In this document: positions 38,701-45,197 of the stretch, in pieces
How the letters are laid out: every line of letters starts with the position of its first letter
Position numbering within the stretch: position 1 is the first letter of the stretch
Origin: DASCNA01 sp036011305
GTDB lineage: Bacteria; Verrucomicrobiota; Lentisphaeria; Victivallales; GWF2-38-69
Assembly: GCA_036011305.1 (NCBI GenBank)
Contig: DASCNA010000176.1
Location: forward strand, 1 to 64,000
Direction of reading: 5' to 3'
DNA length: 64,000 bases
Position numbers and translations under genes: made by a program
Notes under the pieces: model-generated
Databases searched by the model: none
What the model saw: the letters and a program-made list of their open reading frames with translations, nothing else
Told to the model about the DNA's origin: nothing

Positions 38701-38919
38701 AGAGTGACAATAATTAAAAACAGCAGTAATCACATAGAAAAAGTTTATATTTTAGACTACAAACTAGGTACCTCAATGGATACCGGCAAATATAAAGTTT
38801 TATACGAAGAACAGTTAAATTTGTATGCATTTGCAATATCAAAAATACTAAAAATACCTTCTTCTAATATTGAAAAAAAAATATTACTGGTTAAAAGTTG
38901 TAATATACTTTATTTTTAA
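35725..38919 (+). CDS. addA: AddA-like UvrD-family helicase/nuclease
   Basis: A 1064-residue superfamily 1A helicase-nuclease. Motifs in order: Walker A SASAGSGKTFQLALRY (residues about 17-32), CLTFSKKAAGEI (Ia), LDEFQDTNIAQW (II), VGDVKQAIYGWRGGD (III), LTIYKSKGLEYDIVILPE (V) and LYVAMTRAKKALY (VI). The C-terminal nuclease domain shows GNCIHYLFEQ, SGRFDRVTII and ILDYKLGT. It pairs with the AddB-like protein, whose gene it overlaps by 8 bases, to unwind and resect DNA ends for recombination. The pair is followed by gpsA, 27 bases away. Confidence 0.82.
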   Translation: MNDHMHQNSKIGNKVISASAGSGKTFQLALRYIGLIVKGATPEKIICLTFSKKAAGEIFDKIIQRLLDWYNNEDCMLMEVKIADINPLSKDEIVSIISKLLVKINKLNISTLDSFFVNILSSFPFEFGLNGNFQIIDEYEQYLTKQELLRDLLSSNSSDQEKQIIFEAFKQATFGREEKRPFDKLNEFIDKYHDCFINDPNQSHWGNKNIIWKNKSIINKPSQSYLDNNILEFKKNLEIRNDIKTAQFDRLNEFLGEISVFSSQYKFTDKTNRFFEENIISKLKEIKSGLAIITVNRGKLKLEPKECKPLLNIINSIFSLIFHQLLEQTKGIYKTLNLYENRYENIIRKNGKLTFNDITYLLSNTNGDYKISSYLNKENKLYIEYRLDSSYDHWMLDEFQDTNIAQWNIISNLIDEILMDDTFSRSFFYVGDVKQAIYGWRGGDYYLFDYIYNLYKDRFTVPEKLSTCYRSNAQVIETVNKVFNNLSNIDKLPYQTFDIWKKGWTTHYPSPKEKNIGYTCLIKSPSTKPNIDDKKQYILDILQQIEPVKRNLTVGILTYKNDTAKNIAEFLQTNNIQVSCEGTHSLTDNPTVALILSLIKSITHPGDLFAWEHVLMSPIHNYIQSNYNSQSIFIADELNYIYDNSFAKFISKWVKILSKIINLKEFASVRTSQLINAAEQFDKTGNKDSLDFIQFINKYKISSSAQNRNIQLLTIYKSKGLEYDIVILPELKNKSMNRILNIGALQQKKGMDNMPEWTTYLPRRKITEINDTIDNFVKELDFEHSYESLCCLYVAMTRAKKALYMIAESGSKTGDSLYQSDLLINTLGTTHSIKNRQLAPVYECGNHQWFTNYIQEDKVSEYVKSCSKLNFKLLDTSRTVTPSQVLDKKINISEILNIGTDSFIQSGNCIHYLFEQITWLNDYCFDEEKLFELLKSQYSESITKESIKLFKNIISDKNLSELFTKPTPQSEVWIEKEFSLIDNNRWLSGRFDRVTIIKNSSNHIEKVYILDYKLGTSMDTGKYKVLYEEQLNLYAFAISKILKIPSSNIEKKILLVKSCNILYF

Positions 38920-38946
38920 ATTGAATCTTATTTAAGGAAATCTAAA

Positions 38947-39942
38947 ATGAATATTTCCGTATTAGGTGACGGTGCCTGGGGAAGTGCTGTAGCAAACCTG
39001 CTTTATCAAAACAAGCAAAATGTAAAGCTGTGGGGCCCGTTTTCTGATTATATAGAAGAGATGAACAGAACAAGAATTAACTCCCGTTTTTTACCAAGCT
39101 ACAGTTTTCCTGAAGAGATAGAATTAACATCTGATTTATCAGTAGCAGTAAAAAATGCCGATATATTAATTTTTGCACTGCCAACTCAGTATCAGCGTGA
39201 ATTAATTATAAAATTAAAAAATCTGTATAAAAAAAATCAAATTATAATTAATATAGCCAAGGGTATTGAAAACGAAAGTTTAGAACGTCTGAGTGAATTG
39301 ACTGCAGAGATTCTCGGTGATGTCAAATATGCTGTTCTATCAGGTCCAAGTCATGCAGAAGAAGTGATAAAAGGTTCACCTACAGCTGTAGTTGTCGGCT
39401 GTAAAGATGAAAAAATCGGTAAAATCATCCAGTCTATATTTATCAATGATTTTTTCAGAGTCTACTATAGCAGTGATACTGTTGGAGTAGAGTTAGGCGG
39501 CGCTCTTAAAAATGTTTTTGCTATTGCAGCAGGCATTGCTGACGGAATGAAACTAGGTGATAATTCAAAAGCTGCTCTTGTGACTAGAAGTATTGCTGAA
39601 ATGTCAAGACTCGGGAAAGCTCTTAACGGTAAGTATGAAACTTTTTCCGGTCTCAGCGGTATTGGTGATATGATAGTAACTTGTTTTAGTAAGCATAGCA
39701 GAAACAGACATGTTGGAGAAAAACTCGGACAAGGGTACACATTGGAACAAATACTGAAAGAAATGGGAATGGTCGTAGCCGAAGGTGTAAAAACTACAAA
39801 AAGTGCCTATAAACTGGCAGAAAAAATTAATATTGAAGTTCCGATTATTAATGAATTATATTCCACACTTTATGCTGATAAAACACCATATGACTGTATT
39901 AAAGATTTGATGAGTAGATCAGCTAAACCTGAAATATACTGA
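38947..39942 (+). CDS. gpsA: Glycerol-3-phosphate dehydrogenase [NAD(P)+]
   Basis: A 331-residue enzyme: Rossmann motif VLGDGAWGSAVANLL (Asp-Gly replacing the common Ala-Gly), then INIAKGIENESL, AVLSGPSHAEEVIKGSPTAVV, the catalytic region GGALKNVFAIAAGIADGMKLGDNSKAAL and FSGLSGIGDMIVTCFSKHSRNRHVGEKLG. It reduces dihydroxyacetone phosphate to sn-glycerol 3-phosphate for phospholipid synthesis. Shine-Dalgarno AAGGAA. A 13-bp hairpin follows at 39961-39990. Confidence 0.95.
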   Translation: MNISVLGDGAWGSAVANLLYQNKQNVKLWGPFSDYIEEMNRTRINSRFLPSYSFPEEIELTSDLSVAVKNADILIFALPTQYQRELIIKLKNLYKKNQIIINIAKGIENESLERLSELTAEILGDVKYAVLSGPSHAEEVIKGSPTAVVVGCKDEKIGKIIQSIFINDFFRVYYSSDTVGVELGGALKNVFAIAAGIADGMKLGDNSKAALVTRSIAEMSRLGKALNGKYETFSGLSGIGDMIVTCFSKHSRNRHVGEKLGQGYTLEQILKEMGMVVAEGVKTTKSAYKLAEKINIEVPIINELYSTLYADKTPYDCIKDLMSRSAKPEIY

Positions 39943-39960
39943 TATAATTTTCTTAACAAA

Positions 39961-39990
39961 ATATAAATAGTAATTGATTACTATTTATAT
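39961..39990 (+). terminator. Terminator hairpin after gpsA
   Basis: A perfect 13-bp stem (ATATAAATAGTAA with TTACTATTTATAT) around a TTGA loop, 18 bases after the gpsA stop. No T tract follows, so it may be only an mRNA 3' end structure. Confidence 0.5.
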
Positions 39991-40174
39991 CCTGACTTTG
40001 TATAGCTTTTTGGCACTAAACAACCATTTATTCTTAATTTTTTATTCTTAATTTTTAATTATGAGTGTGAATTATCTGTTTTATAATTACAATTATCGAT
40101 AAGATAGAGTTTTGCATTTTATATACACATTATAGACAGTTTATATTTTTACAGTTCAAGGAGCAAATTCTGAA

Positions 40175-41263
40175 GTGACAAGGTCTTTTTCATATATTAT
40201 ATCATTATATATTTTTACTTTTTTATTCTTTAATATTCTAAATGCTTCAGATGAAAGATCGGATCATACATACAATTCAGCACAAAAAGAATTCAACAAA
40301 GGCAATTTCAAAATGGCGGCACAGGAGTTTAAGGCCGCGGAACTATATGCTGACAGTTATAATTTAAAAGCTAAAGCACTTAAAAAAGCTGCTCTTTCAT
40401 ATCGAAAAGCTGATATAAAATTCGAAGAATTCAAATGTTTGACTAAGCTTATTGAAAATTATCCCGATCAGATTAATTTTAATCAAACAGTTAAACGGGA
40501 ATATGAAATAGGCAATGCTTACTATGATGGCTACAGAGAGCGCCCTTTTTCTTGGTTTCCATGGATAGAAAATGATAATAAAACAGAAGAAATTTACAAT
40601 AAAATTTTAAAACAGTCCCCTTATGCAAAATTTATACCTACACTACTGTTAAAATTAGGAGTTTATTATTTAAATAATGATCAAACACAAAATGCAATAA
40701 ATATATATAGAAAAGTAATAAATCAATATGGCAACTCTAAGGTTGCATATATAGCATATGTAGAATTGGCAAATATATATCTTCAATTATCAAAAACAGG
40801 AGATGGAGATGGATCCAATGCGAAATCTGCCAGACAGTTATTAAAAGATTTTATTGATAAATATCCAGATTCAAAAGAAATACCATGGGCAAAAACTTCT
40901 TTGGAAGAGACATATCAATATCAGGCAGACGACTTATTAAAACTGGCTGAATATTATGACTCAATGGGTAATACTAAAGCATCAAAAAGATATATAAGAG
41001 AAATTTTAATAAACTATCCGGAAACATCCTCTGTTAGAAAAGCAGAAATTTTACTGAATAAAATAGAACTGCCGATGTTTCCAAGAGATGTTCCGATGGA
41101 AAAGAAAAAAGAAACTAAATATGCAGAATATAAATTTGAGGATTCACCAGCGGATGTTTTGGTTATTCCTCAAAACAGTTCAGGTAAATGGCTAAATCCT
41201 ATTGACGATATCGGTCTGAAAAGAAATAAATTTTTAGAAAAAGAATTTAAAAATAAAATTTGA
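40175..41263 (+). CDS. Exported TPR protein, BamD/YbgF-like
   Basis: A 362-residue protein with a signal peptide (SYIISLYIFTFLFFNILNAS) but no lipobox cysteine, then tetratricopeptide repeats: DHTYNSAQKEFNKGNFKMAA, PTLLLKLGVYYLNNDQTQNA and later KSARQLLKDFIDKYPDSKEIPWAKT, a BamD/YfiO-type repeat. The C-terminal 60 residues are non-repetitive. It probably works in the periplasm at the outer membrane. The start is GTG with AAGGAG 11 bases upstream. The lptE-like gene follows at once, supporting an envelope role. Whether it is the true BamD is uncertain without the lipid anchor. Confidence 0.65.
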   Translation: MTRSFSYIISLYIFTFLFFNILNASDERSDHTYNSAQKEFNKGNFKMAAQEFKAAELYADSYNLKAKALKKAALSYRKADIKFEEFKCLTKLIENYPDQINFNQTVKREYEIGNAYYDGYRERPFSWFPWIENDNKTEEIYNKILKQSPYAKFIPTLLLKLGVYYLNNDQTQNAINIYRKVINQYGNSKVAYIAYVELANIYLQLSKTGDGDGSNAKSARQLLKDFIDKYPDSKEIPWAKTSLEETYQYQADDLLKLAEYYDSMGNTKASKRYIREILINYPETSSVRKAEILLNKIELPMFPRDVPMEKKKETKYAEYKFEDSPADVLVIPQNSSGKWLNPIDDIGLKRNKFLEKEFKNKI

Positions 41264-41284
41264 TCTTAATTGAAGGAATTGACA

Positions 41285-41803
41285 GTGCTTAAAAATATTA
41301 AATTATGCTGTATTTTGTTATTTTTATCAGCAATTTTGTGCGGTTGCGGTTACAGCATGGGGAATCTAGGCAATCCGCAAATAAAAACCATTGCTATAGC
41401 TCCTATTAAAAATCAGACATATATACCTAATATGAGCGAAAAAATGAGAAAAGTACTGCATGATAGATTTCAATTTGACGGTTCTTACAAAGTTGTCAGT
41501 ATGGACAGAGCAGACTGCGTTCTTTACGGCAATATTAAGGCAATCGAAATGACAGCTTACTCTACAGGATACTCAAAGGAAGGTATTACATATATTACAC
41601 AGGAATTTGGACTAATTATACAATTTGAATTTACAATAGTAGTTCCTGGTCAAACTAAACCTCTACTTCCATCTACAGAGGTAGCCGGACAATCCATAAT
41701 GCAGATGCCTACAGATTACTATACTGCACAGCAAAATGCAATGGAACAGGCCTCATATCAAGTAGCAATAATGGTAGTTTCTGCTTCTACTGAAAACTGG
41801 TAA
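41285..41803 (+). CDS. lptE: LptE-like LPS-assembly lipoprotein
   Basis: About 172 residues. A lipoprotein signal ends in LCGCGY, the usual N-terminus of LptE/RlpB-like proteins (GCGY). The following NPQIKTIAIAPIKNQTYIPNMSEKMRKVLHDRF and later beta strands fit the LptE fold. It would plug the LptD barrel for LPS insertion in the outer membrane. I choose the GTG at 41285, which has AAGGAA 5 bases upstream; a TTG at 41270 would put that site inside the gene. Between the TPR gene and ispF on the same strand. Confidence 0.7.
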   Translation: MLKNIKLCCILLFLSAILCGCGYSMGNLGNPQIKTIAIAPIKNQTYIPNMSEKMRKVLHDRFQFDGSYKVVSMDRADCVLYGNIKAIEMTAYSTGYSKEGITYITQEFGLIIQFEFTIVVPGQTKPLLPSTEVAGQSIMQMPTDYYTAQQNAMEQASYQVAIMVVSASTENW

Positions 41804-41811
41804 TATTTTAA

Positions 41812-42297
41812 ATGGATATAAGAATTGGACAAGGGTTTGATGCTCATAAGTTTATAAAAAATAGACCGCTAATACTGGGAGGTATCAGCATCCCTTATGA
41901 ATTTGGTCTGGATGGACATAGTGATGCTGATGTGCTGACTCATGCAGTAATAGACAGTCTTCTCGGGGCGCTTTCTATGGGAAATATTGGTACATGGTTT
42001 CCTGATAATGATCTAAAATATAAAAATGCCGACAGCATTCAACTGCTTGAAAAAGTTATATCAAGCAAAGAGTTAAAATCCTGGGAACTTATAAACCTGG
42101 ACGGCACAATCATTGCTCAAAAGCCTAAATTACTTACCTATTTGCATCCTATACAAAAGAAACTTGCTACAGTATTAAAAACAGATGCAGATAATATTTC
42201 TATTAAACCTAAAACGACAGAAGGTATGGGATTCTGCGGCAGGAAAGAAGGTATTGCTGTATTAGTGAATATTCTGTTATGTAAAATAGAACAATAA
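41812..42297 (+). CDS. ispF: 2-C-methyl-D-erythritol 2,4-cyclodiphosphate synthase
   Basis: A 161-residue enzyme with all IspF landmarks: IGQGFDAHKF (metal Asp10 and His12), LILGGISIPYEFGLDGHSDADVLTHAVIDSLLGA (third metal His), GTWFPDND and the C-terminal KPKTTEGMGFCGRKEGIAV. It makes MEcPP in the non-mevalonate isoprenoid pathway. It begins 8 bases after the lptE-like stop, with the flavoprotein gene 15 bases after it, so all four genes appear to be one operon. Confidence 0.96.
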   Translation: MDIRIGQGFDAHKFIKNRPLILGGISIPYEFGLDGHSDADVLTHAVIDSLLGALSMGNIGTWFPDNDLKYKNADSIQLLEKVISSKELKSWELINLDGTIIAQKPKLLTYLHPIQKKLATVLKTDADNISIKPKTTEGMGFCGRKEGIAVLVNILLCKIEQ

Positions 42298-42312
42298 CTT
42301 CAAAGGCAATTT

Positions 42313-42957
42313 ATGACTAAGATAATAGGATTATGCGGCAGCCCCCGCAAAGGCGCCACTGAATATTTTTTACAATACGCTTTAGATTACATTAAAAAAA
42401 TGGATAGCAGTATTGAAACTGATTTAATCTTATTAAGAGATAAAAACATTAAGTACTGCAACCACTGTTACAGATGCGGCGGCGATACAGAAAATCCAAT
42501 TGATTACTGCATACACGATGGTAATGATGATATGGACAGCCTTATTGAAAGGTTTATTGATGGGCATGGATATATAATCGCTTCTCCGGTATGCTATGCT
42601 AACATGTCAGGTAAACTAAAAACTTTTATGGACAGAACAAAGACACGCTGTTTTGGTTTAAACAAAGGTTTCAGACATAAGTTCCGTGTTGGCGGAAGCA
42701 TGGCAATAGGCGGAGTCAGACACGGCGGTCAGGAATCCACTTTAAGCTCTATTAACAATTTTCTTCTATCATACGGTTTTATGCTTACAAGCGGTGAAGC
42801 CTGTTCCGTGCAAGCTACAGGAAACTATCTTGGAGCTTCAATCTGGGTACAGGATTTAAAACCCCCATTTGAAGATGAAGTCGGCATTAAAAGAGTTGAA
42901 ATGCTAGCCAAAAGAATAGCTGAAACTTCAATAATGATATCAAAATTCAATGATTAA
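42313..42957 (+). CDS. Flavodoxin-like NAD(P)H-dependent reductase / iron-sulfur flavoprotein
   Basis: A 214-residue flavodoxin-fold protein of the NADPH-dependent FMN reductase family. FMN phosphate loop LCGSPRKGATEYF; a cysteine cluster CNHCYRCGG then YCIHDGNDDMD, resembling the ISF-type cluster ligands; and SPVCYANMSGKLKTFMDRT around the flavin. It probably reduces a quinone or other electron acceptor. Last gene of the TPR-lptE-ispF group. Confidence 0.8.
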   Translation: MTKIIGLCGSPRKGATEYFLQYALDYIKKMDSSIETDLILLRDKNIKYCNHCYRCGGDTENPIDYCIHDGNDDMDSLIERFIDGHGYIIASPVCYANMSGKLKTFMDRTKTRCFGLNKGFRHKFRVGGSMAIGGVRHGGQESTLSSINNFLLSYGFMLTSGEACSVQATGNYLGASIWVQDLKPPFEDEVGIKRVEMLAKRIAETSIMISKFND

Positions 42958-43038
42958 AATATTAGTCAAAGAACATAATTTAGACATTAAACAATAAGAA
43001 TAAGCAAAGCTGGTTTTATGCATTCTAATTGATTAACA

Positions 43039-43061
43039 TTTCATTATGTTTTATAATGAAA
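43039..43061 (+). terminator. Possible terminator hairpin after the ispF group
   Basis: A 9-bp perfect stem TTTCATTAT/ATAATGAAA with loop GTTTT, about 80 bases after the flavoprotein stop. AT-rich and without a T tract, so weak. Confidence 0.35.
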
Positions 43062-43158
43062 GATATCATTCTAACAAAAAAACTATTGTCTTTCAGGTAA
43101 ATTATAAGCTTTCAAACAAATAATACTTTTACTTACATATCAAAATTAAAGGAAAGAA

Positions 43159-44730
43159 ATGAAAAAATTAACAGTAACTTTTGTTCTTTTTCTTTTTATG
43201 ACAGGATGCTCTAAAATTGAAAATATTAAAACCATGTCAGATCATATAGATGATACAACTAACCCAAATGGAGTGAGTTATACTGATTATGATGACTATA
43301 TAGACTATATTGATACAGATGAGGAGAAACAAGAAAATAGGATAAAGACAAAAGAGTTAAGAAGAAAGCGGAAGAAAGCTGCATATGAAACAATGAAAGC
43401 ATTGTTAGCACAGGGGAATGCCAATAAAGATAAAAAAATAAATAAAAACCTGCAGAAAAAAGCTTATGAAAGAACCTTAGAAGCACAAAAATCTATTAAA
43501 AAATATCAACAATCTGCAATCAAATATAATAACAGAAAATGGAAGGTAATTGCAGATAATGCACTACAGGCTCTTTATAAAGCAAAATATTTTCAAGAAG
43601 TAAACAATTTTAGAAACGCTGAAGATAGATTAAAATTAACTCTGCTCTATTTAGTAAATAACCAGACGGCATTGTGGCTTTATCAGAAGAAGGGAAAACA
43701 TGTCTTTCCAGATTATCTAAAATGGGGAGAAACTTTGACCAAAAGCAGTAATAATATAGTAAATAATCCTGATTCTTTGGTTTTTTCAGGTGGTGGATCC
43801 AGAGGACCTGCTTATGCCGGAATTCTGAAATATCTGCAGGAAAAAGGAAAACTAAAAAATGTTAAACGCTTTGTTGGAACATCATCAGGTTCTATAATGT
43901 GCACATTTATGAGTATTGCGACCTATTATGATAATAACAGAGATAAAAAAAGTAAATCTTCTGTGGAAATAGTATATGAAATAGTTGAAGGAGCAAATTT
44001 TATTGATTTCATAGATAACCCGAAATTGAAACAATCCATTATAGAACAAAAATTTACCCCCTTTACGGATGACCTATTTTCTTCAATTGCTTCAGTTTCA
44101 GAGAACATGGATAATCAATATGCCCTTTGCAGTGGAAATAAAATACAAACCTTTTTTAAAAAATCACTGACCAAATTAGGTCTTAATGAAAATATTACTC
44201 TTGGAGAACTTTATAAGCTGACTGGAAATCATTTGGTTTTGGTTTCCTGCAGCTTGTCATATAGAAAAACAGCTTACTTTGATTATAAGACGGCACCAGA
44301 TTTACCTGTAGTTGACGCAATGAGAGCAAGTATGGCAATTCCGTTTGTTTTTAAACCGGTAAAATACAATAATGACTTTTTTATTGATGGCGGAACACAA
44401 AACAATTATCCAATAGAATATTTTGACTACGATAGTTTTGGAGATGATTCTAAAGCCGTTGTTTTAGGAATTATGCTCTTTTCTGAAAAAGAAGTACTTA
44501 GAACTCAATGGCAGGTTCTTAAAGGTACAGTTAGTTATATTAAAGCTGTAGCAAATTTGGCTATGTATAATACCGGTACTTCTCTTTATAAGAAAAACGT
44601 TGAACGAACCGTTTTTATCGATTGCGGTAGTGTTGATATTATGTCTTTTAATCAAACTAATGAACAAAAAATTAAACTTATGCAGGCTGGATATGATGCA
44701 ATAGAAAAATATTACAATATCAATAAATAA
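43159..44730 (+). CDS. Patatin-like phospholipase, lipoprotein
   Basis: A 523-residue protein with a lipobox (FMTGC, Cys17), an acidic stretch (YTDYDDYIDYIDTDEEKQ), a basic helical region (about 55-200) and a patatin domain from about 205. The oxyanion hole is GGGSRGPAYAG (211-221), the nucleophile Ser242 lies in GTSSGS, and the catalytic Asp in FFIDGGTQNNYP. It should hydrolyse lipid ester bonds at the membrane. The charged N-terminal region is unusual and may bind a partner or surface. Shine-Dalgarno AAGGAAAG. Followed by a surface-repeat remnant. Confidence 0.85.
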   Translation: MKKLTVTFVLFLFMTGCSKIENIKTMSDHIDDTTNPNGVSYTDYDDYIDYIDTDEEKQENRIKTKELRRKRKKAAYETMKALLAQGNANKDKKINKNLQKKAYERTLEAQKSIKKYQQSAIKYNNRKWKVIADNALQALYKAKYFQEVNNFRNAEDRLKLTLLYLVNNQTALWLYQKKGKHVFPDYLKWGETLTKSSNNIVNNPDSLVFSGGGSRGPAYAGILKYLQEKGKLKNVKRFVGTSSGSIMCTFMSIATYYDNNRDKKSKSSVEIVYEIVEGANFIDFIDNPKLKQSIIEQKFTPFTDDLFSSIASVSENMDNQYALCSGNKIQTFFKKSLTKLGLNENITLGELYKLTGNHLVLVSCSLSYRKTAYFDYKTAPDLPVVDAMRASMAIPFVFKPVKYNNDFFIDGGTQNNYPIEYFDYDSFGDDSKAVVLGIMLFSEKEVLRTQWQVLKGTVSYIKAVANLAMYNTGTSLYKKNVERTVFIDCGSVDIMSFNQTNEQKIKLMQAGYDAIEKYYNINK

Positions 44731-44904
44731 CCGAAGAATTCTAAAAAAATGAATGATAAATCTAGTTCTACAACACATTAGATTGATAAAAACACTAAAA
44801 AATCTCAATTAATAAATAAGAAAATAGAAAAAGAACAAAAAAAACAGAAGAAATATCCTGGCATGTATTTTATCCTGAAATTTTATTCCTAACTCCTAGA
44901 ATGG

Positions 44905-45138
44905 GATAATGTCTTTGGAATGAATTTTGGGATTCAGCTATCTTATGTTAATAATAATTATGGACTTGCTTTTGGTTTGCTCGTTTGTGGTGCAAAAAAT
45001 ATATACGGTGTTCAAATAGGTGTTGTTAACAAAGCAAATAATGCTCATGGAATTCAATTTGGTTTGATTAACGTAATGTGGACTTCATGGATACCGTTTA
45101 TGCCCTTTATTAACTTCTCATTAAATAATGATAAATAA
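44905..45138 (+). pseudogene. Remnant of a surface-repeat (LA_2272-like) protein
   Basis: An open frame whose usable ATG (44920) starts inside a repeat pattern: MNFGIQLSYVNNNYGLAFGLL, IYGVQIGVVNKANNAHGIQFGLIN. Repeats of G[VIL]Q[IF]G[VL][VI]N type mark the LA_2272-like surface repeat family found in several diderms. Just upstream the frame has a stop (44890) although matching residues (WDNVFG) continue before the ATG, and a neighbouring frame reads LTPRMG, suggesting a frameshift. It lacks a signal sequence. I read it as the C-terminal end of a broken gene, though a short expressed protein of 72 residues is possible. Confidence 0.45.
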
Positions 45139-45197
45139 TAGAAAAACAAGAATAAATAACTAAAAAAGATATCAATGTTTTCTCTATTAATAAACTA

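Noticed and set aside
45139..45197. Imperfect inverted repeat between the surface-repeat remnant and mutS
   Set aside because: Mismatched stem with a large loop and no T tract.
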